DNA from: JAHEEL01 sp963715255
GTDB taxonomy: Bacteria; Actinomycetota; Acidimicrobiia; Spongiisociales; UBA5794
Length of the DNA stretch: 64,000 nucleotides
Assembly: GCA_963715255.1 (NCBI GenBank)
Contig: CAVQRN010000004.1
Location: forward strand, 248,001 to 312,000
Direction: 5' to 3'
The position numbers and the translations under genes were made by a program. Below the pieces are notes generated by a model. That model made no database searches. It saw nothing but the letters and a program-made list of their open reading frames with translations, and had not been told where the DNA came from. Positions 1 to 7,858 of the stretch are shown here, piece by piece. Within the stretch, counting starts at the first letter, position 1, and each line of letters starts with the position of its first letter.

Positions 1-1
1 C

Positions 2-1663
2 GCCCTTCTCGAAGAGGAACCGCTGGAAGGGACGATCGGGATCGGTCACACCCGATGGGCAACGCACGGCGAACCGAGCGATCTCAATGCACATCCCCAC
101 ACCGATCCGACCGGCGCGTTCGTCGTCGTCCACAACGGCATCATCGAGAACTTCCAGACGCTGCGTGAGGAACTCGAGTCCGGTGGTGCGGTCCTCACCT
201 CGCAGACCGATACCGAGATTCTTGCCCACCTCGTGGCCCAGGAGTACAACGGAGACCTCGCGTCGGCCGTCCGAAGGGCGGTCGGCCGAGCCAAAGGCGC
301 CTACGCACTGGTCGTGATGACAATGCGGGAACCGCGCAAGATCATCGCGGTACGCAAGATCAGCCCACTCGTGGTCGGGCTCGGAAACGGGGAGACGTTC
401 CTTGCATCGGACATCCCTGCGGTGCTCCACCACACCCGCGATTTTCTCATCATCGAGGACGACGAGATGGTCACTATCACCGAGGACGGCGCGATCGTCG
501 AGACGATCGCGGGCGGTCCGGTCGATCGGGATGTACTGCACGTCGAATGGGACGCAGAACAAGCCGAGAAGGGTGGCTTCGAGCACTTCATGTTGAAGGA
601 GATCCACGAGCAACCTGTCGTGATCACGGAGACCCTCGCGGGCCGCCTTGACGAAGACGGCACTGCCTGGCTCGAAGACGTCGGATTCGATGACGCGTTC
701 GCCAGAGATCTCGACACCGTATGGATCACCGCCTGCGGCACCGCCTATCACGCCGGCCTCGTTGGTCGCGAGGTCTTCCAGCGAGTGCTCCGACTCCCCA
801 CGATGGTGGAGTACGCCCACGAAATGCGATATGCCGACCCGATGATCAAGGAAGGCGATCTCACCATTGCGATCTCGCAGTCCGGTGAGACCGCAGACAC
901 GCTTGCTGCGGCAAGGCTCGCCGCGGAGCGGGGAGCGCGGATGCTGGCGTTGACCAACGTTGTGGGTTCGACGTTGAGTCGCTACGCCGATGACGTCCTC
1001 TACACCCGAGCCGGACCCGAGATATCGGTCGCCTCAACGAAGGCCTACACCGCCATGCTGATCGGTCAGTACTTGCTGGCGCTCCGCCTCGGCGTGGCCC
1101 GTGGCTCGATCGATCGTCGCCGCGCAAGGGAGATCTCCCGCGGGCTGAATAGCCTGCCTGCGCAGGTCGGGACGATCCTCGGGAACGACGAGGTAATCGT
1201 TGAGGCCGCACATGCGATCGTCGACGCCAACGACATCTACTTCCTCGGCCGCGGCCTCGACTATGCCGTCGCCATGGAGGGTTCGCTGAAGCTGAAGGAG
1301 ATCTCCTACCTTCACAGCGAAGCGATGCCGGCCGGCGAACTCAAGCACGGAACGTTGGCGTTGATCACAAAGGACGTTCCGGTGATCGTCGTGGTGACGC
1401 AGCGGGCAACATACGACAAGACCATCTCTGCGGTGCAGGAAGTCAAGGCGCGAGGTGGCAAGGTCGTCGCGGTGGCGTATGACACCGACACGGAGATCGA
1501 GAAGTTCGCAGAGATCGTGTTGAGGATTCCGGAGACCGACGATCTCCTTGCTCCCGTCAACGCCGTTGTGCCGCTGCAGCTCCTTGCGTATCACGTCGCC
1601 CGGCTGCGCGAACACGATATCGATCAACCGCGTAACCTCGCGAAGTCCGTCACCGTCGAATAG
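2..1663 (+). CDS. glmS: Glutamine--fructose-6-phosphate aminotransferase, 5' end missing
   Basis: The enzyme makes glucosamine-6-phosphate from fructose-6-phosphate and glutamine, the first step toward UDP-GlcNAc and peptidoglycan. The frame is open from base 2, so the gene starts upstream. Roughly the first 55-60 residues, including the catalytic Cys1 of the glutaminase domain, lie outside the window. The visible part (553 aa) opens with the glutaminase motif HTRWATHGEP and NGIIEN. Two SIS sugar-isomerase domains follow, with CGTAYHAG, SQSGETADT and ASTKAYTAML, and the protein ends in the family tail NLAKSVTVE. acpS begins 42 bp downstream on the same strand. Confidence 0.97.
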   Translation, partial: ALLEEEPLEGTIGIGHTRWATHGEPSDLNAHPHTDPTGAFVVVHNGIIENFQTLREELESGGAVLTSQTDTEILAHLVAQEYNGDLASAVRRAVGRAKGAYALVVMTMREPRKIIAVRKISPLVVGLGNGETFLASDIPAVLHHTRDFLIIEDDEMVTITEDGAIVETIAGGPVDRDVLHVEWDAEQAEKGGFEHFMLKEIHEQPVVITETLAGRLDEDGTAWLEDVGFDDAFARDLDTVWITACGTAYHAGLVGREVFQRVLRLPTMVEYAHEMRYADPMIKEGDLTIAISQSGETADTLAAARLAAERGARMLALTNVVGSTLSRYADDVLYTRAGPEISVASTKAYTAMLIGQYLLALRLGVARGSIDRRRAREISRGLNSLPAQVGTILGNDEVIVEAAHAIVDANDIYFLGRGLDYAVAMEGSLKLKEISYLHSEAMPAGELKHGTLALITKDVPVIVVVTQRATYDKTISAVQEVKARGGKVVAVAYDTDTEIEKFAEIVLRIPETDDLLAPVNAVVPLQLLAYHVARLREHDIDQPRNLAKSVTVE

Positions 1664-1705
1664 GACTGGATCTGCACCGGAACGGCTGAGACAGGGAGCG
1701 CGCGA

Positions 1706-2086
1706 ATGGGAATCATGGGACTCGGGGTGGATCTCGTCGAGATCGATCGTGTCCGGTATCTGTTCGATCGCTACGGCGATGCATTCCGTCGACGCTGCTT
1801 CACCGATCATGAATGGGAGTATGCCTCCCGGTTTCGTGATCCTTCGGCGCGGTTGGCGGCGAGATTCGCAGGCAAAGAGGCGGTCATGAAGAGTCTCGGC
1901 ACCGGATGGCGCCATCTGCGGTGGGCTGACGTCGAGATAACCGGAGGGGGCCGGCCACGGGTGGTTCTGACCGGCCGGGCGGCCGATCGGGCGAAGATGC
2001 TCGGCGTCACCGAGGTCCTCGTCACGGTCACACACACCCGCGACCAAGCCGTGGTGATGGCGATCGCCGTCGGCGACGAGTCCTGA
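1706..2086 (+). CDS. acpS: Holo-[acyl-carrier-protein] synthase
   Basis: This enzyme transfers 4'-phosphopantetheine from CoA to the acyl carrier protein and so activates fatty-acid synthesis. The product is 126 aa, the normal length for AcpS. The N-terminal GVDLVEIDR carries the Mg-binding Asp (D9), and the FAGKEAVMKSLG motif carries the second metal ligand (E58). The C-terminal TVTHTRDQA strand also fits the family. The start chosen is ATG at 1706. A second ATG three codons later is possible. It probably shares a transcript with glmS. Confidence 0.95.
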   Translation: MGIMGLGVDLVEIDRVRYLFDRYGDAFRRRCFTDHEWEYASRFRDPSARLAARFAGKEAVMKSLGTGWRHLRWADVEITGGGRPRVVLTGRAADRAKMLGVTEVLVTVTHTRDQAVVMAIAVGDES

Positions 2087-2154
2087 CTCACCGATCGTTC
2101 GTGTGTGGAAGCACGGCAGGTGTGAACGCAGGCACAAACGACGGCATCGAGGCG

Positions 2155-2187
2155 CGAAGCGACCGCTCCGAAGAGCGGCCGCTTCAT
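2155..2187. terminator. Hairpin in the acpS-alr gap
   Basis: GAAGCG-a-CCGCTC pairs with GAGCGG-c-CGCTTC around a CGAA loop. There is no U-tract on either strand. It lies 68 bp past acpS and overlaps the end of the minus-strand cytochrome-like fragment, so it could end transcription from either side. Confidence 0.45.
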
Positions 2188-2282
2188 TGGTCGGACCCGT
2201 CCCGGGGAGGGGATTTCTGCAGAGTGCGGAGATAGGCGACGATGTTCTGCAGATCGGGATCCGATGTCCGGTGGGATGTCAC
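2184..2282 (-). pseudogene. Possible remnant of a c-type cytochrome C-terminus
   Basis: The 445-bp gap between acpS and alr has no intact gene. On the minus strand a short open stretch reads SDPDLQNIVAYLRTLQ and then stops. This closely resembles the C-terminal helix of monohaem cytochromes c (pattern D-x-x-IVAYLRTL). No CxxCH haem site is visible upstream in any minus frame. The preceding sequence looks cytochrome-like only if the frame is switched near 2265. It may be a decayed gene end or coincidence. Confidence 0.25.
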
Positions 2283-2518
2283 CTTTCGGTGATGTGTCCA
2301 CTCCCTCCGGAGGTTCCGGATCACATACGGGCCGACCGGTTCTCTCGTGTGTCTTCCTGGCTTGTGTCGCTCTTCTCCTGGCTCGTGGTCGGGGCATCTC
2401 ATCCGCCGACCGGATATCTTCCGCGTCCTGAGCGTACGGACTTAATCGGTACCGACCTAGAGTCGAATGGCCCCCCTGCTCGCGATGACCCTCGGAGTCG
2501 CGAAGCGCCCACATTCGT

Positions 2519-2524
2519 TACGCT
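2519..2524 (+). promoter_or_regulatory. -10 hexamer of a leaderless alr promoter
   Basis: TACGCT ends 7 nt before the alr ATG at 2532. No Shine-Dalgarno sequence is present, so alr is probably translated from a leaderless mRNA. I see no convincing -35 element. Confidence 0.4.
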
Positions 2525-2531
2525 GCCTCCT

Positions 2532-3650
2532 ATGCGTCCTTCCTGGATCGAGATCGACCTCGACGCGATCGAATCGAACGTGCGGATTATCTGCGATGCC
2601 ATCTATCCGACCGCCGTGTGTGCCGTCGTTAAGGCTGATGGGTACGGCCACGGTGACGTTCCCTCGGCGGAAGCAGCGATCAAGGGAGGTGCGACCCATC
2701 TGGCGGTCGCGCTCGTCTCCGAAGGTGTGCGTCTTCGCGAGGCCGGCATTGAGGCGCCGATCCTGGTCCTGTCTGAACCACTGCCGGAGGAGCTCGACGC
2801 CGTCATCGGGTGGTCGTTGACTCCATTTGTCTATCGAAGCCACTTCGTTGACGCCGTCGCCGAGACTGCCAGTCGTCTCGGCAGGGCCCCGTACCCAGTC
2901 CACCTCAAGGTCGACACCGGGATGCACCGCGTCGGTGCCTCCCCGATCGAGGCGATCGACCTTGCCAGACGAATCGACGCCGATGAACGGTTGGTCCTCG
3001 AAGGAATCGCCACGCACCTGTCGGTCGCGGAGGAAGATCCTGAGTTCACTGCTCGCCAGGTTGGTGCTCTCACGCAGTTCCGGGATCTCCTCGTGTCTGA
3101 GGGTGTCGACGTCCAGTACGTGCACGCTGCGAACACCGCAGGGGCCCTTGACTACACGGATGCCCGACTCGATCTCGCCCGGATCGGGCTCGGTATCTAC
3201 GGTCTCCGGCCGGCGCCGGAGACCGGTCGTGAACTCCCACTGACTCCCGCAATGAGAGTCGTCTCGGCGGTCTCCTTCGTGCAGCGGCTCCCCGCCGGTG
3301 CACGCCCGTCGTATGGACGCATTCGACCCCTCGAGCGCCCATCGACCGTCGCGACCGTCCCTCTCGGATACGCCGACGGCATCCCTCGCCGGCTCTCCTC
3401 TCTCGGCGGGGAAGTCTTGATTCATGGGAAGAGGTATCCATTCGCCGGCTCCGTGACGATGGACCAAGTCGTGATCGACACTGGTGACGATCCGGTTGAA
3501 GTCGGGGACGAAGTCGTCTTCATCGGAAGGCAGGGCGAGGAGGAGGTAACCGCGACCGAGTGGGCCGACTTGCTCTCCACCATCAACTACGAAGTGGTCT
3601 GCCAGTTCGGACCGAGGCTGCCTCGCCGATATGTTCGCGGAGGGTCCTGA
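2532..3650 (+). CDS. alr: Alanine racemase
   Basis: A PLP enzyme that interconverts L- and D-alanine and supplies D-Ala for peptidoglycan. The product is 372 aa. The PLP lysine is K34 in AVVKADGYGHG, and the second catalytic base is Y261 in the PSYGR motif. The C-terminal beta domain has GYADGIPR and MDQ. The open frame extends upstream to 2103, but that part resembles nothing in the family. The ATG at 2532 gives the canonical N-terminus (WIEIDLDAIESN) and sits 7 nt after a -10 motif. The stop overlaps the next start by one base (TGATG). Confidence 0.95.
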   Translation: MRPSWIEIDLDAIESNVRIICDAIYPTAVCAVVKADGYGHGDVPSAEAAIKGGATHLAVALVSEGVRLREAGIEAPILVLSEPLPEELDAVIGWSLTPFVYRSHFVDAVAETASRLGRAPYPVHLKVDTGMHRVGASPIEAIDLARRIDADERLVLEGIATHLSVAEEDPEFTARQVGALTQFRDLLVSEGVDVQYVHAANTAGALDYTDARLDLARIGLGIYGLRPAPETGRELPLTPAMRVVSAVSFVQRLPAGARPSYGRIRPLERPSTVATVPLGYADGIPRRLSSLGGEVLIHGKRYPFAGSVTMDQVVIDTGDDPVEVGDEVVFIGRQGEEEVTATEWADLLSTINYEVVCQFGPRLPRRYVRGGS

Positions 3651-4546
3651 TGGGAAATCACACGATCACTGCCGTACCGGGGGTCTCCGTCGGGCACTAC
3701 ACCGATCACGCCGCCGCAACCGGGGTCACCGTGCTGACATTCCCAGAACCCAACGTCGCTGTGGTGGATGTGCGGGGCGGAGCACCCGGTACTCGTGAGA
3801 CCGCCGCGCTCGGCGATGCGATCAAGCCCATCACTGTCAACGCACTCACTTTCGCCGGGGGTTCGGCTTTCGGTCTCGCCGCCGCGACCGGTGTGGTCGC
3901 AGAGATCGAAGCGGAAGGGCGCGGTGCACCGACGCCGGCCGGACCGGTGCCAATCGTCCCGTCGGCGATCGTGTTCGATCTGATGACAGGGGAGCAACCG
4001 GGGCGGCCTGCCCCTGAGGACGGAGCAGCCGCGTACCGAAGCCGCACCTCCGAACCCGTTTCTCTGGGGCGCGTCGGAGCAGGCGCCGGCACGACGGTCG
4101 CGGCGTGGCGCGGACCGGGAGCTATCCAGTTCGCAGGCATCGGGTCTGCGGCCGTTACCGTCGGCGATGCCACCGTGGGTGCACTGGTCGTGCTGAACGC
4201 CGCCGGCGACGTGTTCTCGCTCGAAGGGGTGCCGCTCACGGGGGGTGAACCGGCATCGCTGGCACCGCCCATCGGCCCGTCTCTCGGGGACAACACGACG
4301 CTCATCTGTGTCGCCACCGACGCAGGCATCGAGGATCGCAACGAACTGCGTCGAGTCGCCATCCGCGCCCACGACGCCCTCGGAGCCTGCGTTCGGCCTA
4401 CCCACACTCGATACGACGGGGACTCGGCGTTCGTCGTGTCCTTCGGAACGAAGACCGCCGACATCGACGTCGTGCAGCAGGCCGCTTTCGTCGCCGTCGG
4501 CCGGGCGATCGAGTCGGCGTTGATCGAATCCCCGAGTCCGCGATGA
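3650..4546 (+). CDS. P1-family peptidase (DmpA/S58-like N-terminal nucleophile hydrolase)
   Basis: The product is a 298-aa member of the P1 family, whose precursors self-cleave and whose characterised members are aminopeptidases or amide hydrolases. The N-terminal PGVSVGHYTD and the LTFAGGSAFGLAAATGV segment are family hallmarks. NTTLICVATDA near residues 215-225 marks the likely autocleavage site and nucleophile (T216/T217 by family comparison). The substrate cannot be told. The start overlaps the alr stop, and the stop overlaps the next gene's ATG, so translation is probably coupled. P1 peptidases next to alr might act on D-amino-acid peptides, but that is inference. Confidence 0.88.
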   Translation: MGNHTITAVPGVSVGHYTDHAAATGVTVLTFPEPNVAVVDVRGGAPGTRETAALGDAIKPITVNALTFAGGSAFGLAAATGVVAEIEAEGRGAPTPAGPVPIVPSAIVFDLMTGEQPGRPAPEDGAAAYRSRTSEPVSLGRVGAGAGTTVAAWRGPGAIQFAGIGSAAVTVGDATVGALVVLNAAGDVFSLEGVPLTGGEPASLAPPIGPSLGDNTTLICVATDAGIEDRNELRRVAIRAHDALGACVRPTHTRYDGDSAFVVSFGTKTADIDVVQQAAFVAVGRAIESALIESPSPR

Positions 4547-5196
4547 CGATGGATGCCATCGATCGGCTCGATGAGTTGCGAATCACCGCGCTCGCATGCA
4601 CCGCGTGTCGGCTCTCCGAAGACCGGACGCAAGTTGTGTTCGGTGATGGCGCCCCCCAAGCCGACGTGGTGTTCGTTGGGGAGGCCCCCGGACGCCGCGA
4701 GGATGAACAGGGTGTCCCATTCGTCGGCCCGTCCGGCCAGCTTCTCGACCGGCTGCTCGGCGAGATCGGACTCGAACGTGAGGACGTCTATATCGCCAAC
4801 GTCGTGAAGTGCCGCCCCCCTGGCAACCGGGACCCGCGACCCGACGAGATCGATGCCTGCAAGGGATACCTCCGCGAACAGCTGCAACTCATCGATCCAA
4901 AGGTCGTTGTCACGCTCGGGAACTTCTCCTCGAAGCTCCTCCTCAAGACCGAGACCGGGATCACGCGGTTGCGCGGCACGGCCTACGAGTGGTGGGGACG
5001 CCGCCTCGTGCCGACGTTCCACCCGGCGGCCGCTCTGCGGGGTTCCGCCCAGGTCCTCGAGGACATGAGGTACGACTTCGCTCTCATCCGTGACGCCATC
5101 GACGGTAACCTTGACCGCCAGGCCAATGAGGCCGAAATCGAGTCTCCGATCACGCCTGATGAGGACTCGGAGCAACTCGGCCTATTCGGCCGCTGA
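4543..5196 (+). CDS. Uracil-DNA glycosylase, family 4 (iron-sulfur type)
   Basis: Removes uracil from DNA to start base-excision repair. The product is 217 aa. Four cysteines spaced as the 4Fe-4S ligands of this family are present (C19, C22, C90, C106). The active-site loop GEAPG is at residues 46-50, followed by GVPFVGPSGQLLD. The leucine-loop region has the family's HPAA motif. It overlaps the upstream peptidase gene by 4 bp (ATGA) and tsaE follows after one base. It appears to be carried in the t6A operon by translational coupling rather than by a shared pathway. Confidence 0.94.
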   Translation: MTMDAIDRLDELRITALACTACRLSEDRTQVVFGDGAPQADVVFVGEAPGRREDEQGVPFVGPSGQLLDRLLGEIGLEREDVYIANVVKCRPPGNRDPRPDEIDACKGYLREQLQLIDPKVVVTLGNFSSKLLLKTETGITRLRGTAYEWWGRRLVPTFHPAAALRGSAQVLEDMRYDFALIRDAIDGNLDRQANEAEIESPITPDEDSEQLGLFGR

Positions 5197-5197
5197 G

Positions 5198-5656
5198 ATG
5201 AGCATGATCACCACACGAACCGAATCCCCTGAAGAGACGCTTGCCCTCGGGCGGCGCCTCGCATCGGTCCTTGGACCGGGCGACGTCGTGTTGCTCAGCG
5301 GTCGGCTCGGAACCGGGAAGACCCTGCTCACCTCCGGCATCGCAGAGGGGCTCGGCGTGCCGGATCCTATCTCGAGCCCGACATTCGTCATCGCACGGGT
5401 CTATCGCGACGGCTTCGTGCCGTTCGTCCATGCGGACGTGTACCGGCTCGGATCGATCCTCGAGTTCGAGGATCTCGATCTCGAGGAAACGGCGGCGAAC
5501 GGTGTGCTGGTCATCGAGTGGGGAGAGGCGATCGAGGAAGCGGTCTCGACGAATCGGCTCGTCGTTGAGATCGAGATCGACGGCGAGACCGGACGACAGT
5601 TCCGGATTATCCCTTTCGGTTCGTGGCTGGATCGGTCGTTGGAGGAGGTCGTGTGA
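5198..5656 (+). CDS. tsaE: tRNA t6A biosynthesis ATPase TsaE
   Basis: TsaE is the ATPase that works with TsaB and TsaD to attach threonylcarbamoyl to A37 of ANN-decoding tRNAs. The product is 152 aa. The P-loop GRLGTGKT spans residues 35-42. It is followed by SSPTFV and HADVYRL, both typical of the family, and by a VIEWGE Walker-B-like strand. The open frame begins at 5090 inside the glycosylase gene. The ATG at 5198 lies one base after that gene's stop, and an ATG at 5204 is an alternative. It overlaps tsaB by 4 bp. Confidence 0.95.
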   Translation: MSMITTRTESPEETLALGRRLASVLGPGDVVLLSGRLGTGKTLLTSGIAEGLGVPDPISSPTFVIARVYRDGFVPFVHADVYRLGSILEFEDLDLEETAANGVLVIEWGEAIEEAVSTNRLVVEIEIDGETGRQFRIIPFGSWLDRSLEEVV

Positions 5657-6357
5657 AGATCCTCGCCATTGAGACCTCGACACCCGCGTCGTCTGTCGCT
5701 CTCGGAGACGACGGATCGCTCGCGGCCATGAGCGTTCGAGTCGATCGGCGTGGACACGTCGGTTTCCTGATGCCGGCCATCGACTTCTGCTTCGAACAAA
5801 CGGGCTGGAGCCAACACGACATCGACGCCGTCGCCGTCGACGTCGGCCCAGGTCCGTTCACCGGCATCAGGGCGGGGATCGCGACCGCTCAAGCGTTCGC
5901 CGCCGGCGTAGGGGCACCCGTCATTGCTATCTCCTCGCTGACCGTGCAGGCGCTCCGTGCTGCGACTGGTCGTCGCCGAATCTGGTCGGTTGTCGACATG
6001 AGGAGAGGACAGGTCGCCGCCGCTCCGTATCGGCCGCTCCCCGGCGGTGTCGTGCCGGACGGTTCAGCCGAAGTGATGGGAGCCGAGGAATTCCGAGCCA
6101 CTCTCGACACCGATGAAGCCGACATGCTCGTCGTGGGCGATTGGCAGGCACTGCCGGAGGCGATGTGGGGCGGACTCCACCGAGTCCGGCGTGGTCGTCC
6201 TCGTTATCCGTCAGCCGACGTGATGCTCGAGATCGCCGCCATCAGGGCCGCTCACGGCGACTTCGTCGCAGCCGAGGACCTGCGACCCGACTACATGCGC
6301 GAGCCCGATGTGCAGATCAATTGGAAGACCTTCCGGTCCGAAGGGCTATGGCCATGA
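5653..6357 (+). CDS. tsaB: tRNA t6A biosynthesis protein TsaB
   Basis: TsaB is the inactive paralogue and scaffold partner of TsaD in the t6A complex. The product is 234 aa. The N-terminus KILAIETSTPASSVAL and the segment VDVGPGPFTGIRAGIATAQ are characteristic. The start is GTG at 5653, inside a GTGA overlap with the tsaE stop and 4-10 nt after the strong ribosome-binding site GGAGGAGG. The complete set tsaE-tsaB-rimI-tsaD follows in order on the same strand. Confidence 0.95.
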   Translation: MKILAIETSTPASSVALGDDGSLAAMSVRVDRRGHVGFLMPAIDFCFEQTGWSQHDIDAVAVDVGPGPFTGIRAGIATAQAFAAGVGAPVIAISSLTVQALRAATGRRRIWSVVDMRRGQVAAAPYRPLPGGVVPDGSAEVMGAEEFRATLDTDEADMLVVGDWQALPEAMWGGLHRVRRGRPRYPSADVMLEIAAIRAAHGDFVAAEDLRPDYMREPDVQINWKTFRSEGLWP

Positions 6358-6848
6358 CGATCAGAACCATGTCCCGCAGCGATGTTCCGGCGGTCGCAAC
6401 GCTCGAGCGCGAGATCTACCCGGAGCCGTGGTCGGCAAGGATCTTCTTCGACGAACTGGCCCACGGCAATCGTGCGTACATCGTCGGGACGAAGGACGGG
6501 GAGATCGTCGGATACGGCGGGTTGATGCTGATCGAGGATGACGCCCACATCACAACGCTTGGTGTCGTCCCTGGATTCAGGCGAAGGAGGCTCGGGACGC
6601 GACTCCTTCTCGCTCTCGTCGAGAGGGCCGTTGGCGGTGGTGCACGCCACCTCACACTCGAGGTTCGGGCGACGAACACGAATGCTCAGAAGCTCTACGA
6701 GCGATTCGGATTCACACCGGTCGGCAAGTGGAAAGACTATTACGCCGGGGAAGACGCCATCGTCATGTGGGCCGTCGATGTGGACGCCGAGGAGTACCGC
6801 CTTCGGCTCGATGGTATCCGCAGCGAACTGGGGAGAGAGGCAGCATGA
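6354..6848 (+). CDS. rimI: Ribosomal-protein-alanine N-acetyltransferase RimI
   Basis: A GNAT acetyltransferase whose family member RimI acetylates the N-terminal alanine of ribosomal protein S18. It is often encoded between tsaB and tsaD. The product is 164 aa. The acetyl-CoA loop is GFRRRRLGTRLL, after LGVVP. The C-terminal motif NTNAQKLYERFGF is typical of RimI. The start chosen is the ATG at 6354, which makes an ATGA overlap with the tsaB stop. An in-frame ATG at 6348 is equally possible. Confidence 0.9.
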   Translation: MTIRTMSRSDVPAVATLEREIYPEPWSARIFFDELAHGNRAYIVGTKDGEIVGYGGLMLIEDDAHITTLGVVPGFRRRRLGTRLLLALVERAVGGGARHLTLEVRATNTNAQKLYERFGFTPVGKWKDYYAGEDAIVMWAVDVDAEEYRLRLDGIRSELGREAA

Positions 6849-7858
6849 CCGATCCGCTCATCCTCGGGATTGAGACCAGCTGTGACGAGACCGGCATTGC
6901 GGTTCTGGAGGGGTTCAACGTCCGCTCATTCGTGCTGGCCTCCCAGACGGAGGAGCATGCCCGATTCGGAGGTGTTGTGCCCGAAGTCGCTGCCAGAGCA
7001 CACGTCGAAGCGATCCGGCCTCTGGTCCATCAAGCGCTCGCGAGCGCCGGCGTTCATCCCGATCAGCTCGATGCGGTCGCCGCAACCCGCGGTCCGGGAT
7101 TGATCGGCGCCCTCATGGTCGGCTACGCGTTTGGAAAGTCGCTCGCCTGGACGCTCGAAAAGCCGCTCTACGGCATCGACCACATGGAGGGACACCTCTA
7201 TGCACCGCGTCTCGAGTTCGAGGAGTATCGGCCTCCGGCGATCGTGCTCCTCGCATCCGGCGGACACAGCCAGATCGTTCACGTTCGTGAGTGGGGCGAC
7301 TACAAGACGCTCGGGACAACGATCGACGATGCAGCAGGGGAAGCCTTCGACAAACTGGCCCGGTTCCTCGGACTCGGATATCCCGGCGGACCGGTCATCG
7401 ATGCCGAGTCGGAGCATGGCGATCCCGAGGCGATCGCATTCCCGCGGGCTCTGCGGGACCGCCCGTTCGACTTCTCCTTCTCCGGACTCAAGACCTCAGT
7501 GATCACCTACCTGGAGAAAGCCAAGGCGCAGGGCACGCTTCCACCGAGGGCGGACGTTGCTGCGTCCATCCAGGAGGCGATCGTGGATGTGCTCGTCGAA
7601 AAGACGTTCAATGCGGTGGAGGAGACCGGGGTCGAATCCGTGGGTGGCGGCGGCGGCGTACTCGCAAACAGAAGGCTTCGCACCAGACTTCGGGAGGAAG
7701 CAGACCGACGCGGGGTTGATCTGTTCATTCCCTCGATCCGGATGTGCACCGACAATGGGGCGATGATTGCTGCCGTAGCAGTCGACCGCTTGCGCAGTGG
7801 TGCACCGCCGGACGCCTGGGGCGCCGACGTCGATTCGAGCATGCGGCTGGGTTCGTGA
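6845..7858 (+). CDS. tsaD: tRNA N6-adenosine threonylcarbamoyltransferase TsaD
   Basis: The catalytic subunit that transfers the threonylcarbamoyl group to A37 of tRNA. The product is 337 aa, the usual length. The ASKHA-fold opening LGIETSCDETG is followed by VPEVAARAHVE. The metal-binding histidines are in DHMEGH (H113, H117), and the C-terminal metal Asp is in CTDNGAMIA. It overlaps rimI by 4 bp, and its own TGA is overlapped by the GTG of the next gene. Confidence 0.96.
   Translation: MTDPLILGIETSCDETGIAVLEGFNVRSFVLASQTEEHARFGGVVPEVAARAHVEAIRPLVHQALASAGVHPDQLDAVAATRGPGLIGALMVGYAFGKSLAWTLEKPLYGIDHMEGHLYAPRLEFEEYRPPAIVLLASGGHSQIVHVREWGDYKTLGTTIDDAAGEAFDKLARFLGLGYPGGPVIDAESEHGDPEAIAFPRALRDRPFDFSFSGLKTSVITYLEKAKAQGTLPPRADVAASIQEAIVDVLVEKTFNAVEETGVESVGGGGGVLANRRLRTRLREEADRRGVDLFIPSIRMCTDNGAMIAAVAVDRLRSGAPPDAWGADVDSSMRLGS

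Noticed and set aside
1034..2137. Long minus-strand open frame across glmS, acpS and the gap
   Set aside because: It lies antisense to two certain genes, has no recognisable motif, and reflects GC-rich codon bias.
2103..2531. 143-residue N-terminal extension of alanine racemase
   Set aside because: The stretch has no family similarity. The conserved N-terminus starts at 2532 and a -10 motif lies 7 nt before it.
2457..3467. Long minus-strand open frame inside alr
   Set aside because: It is a shadow of the alanine racemase gene in the opposite strand without motifs.
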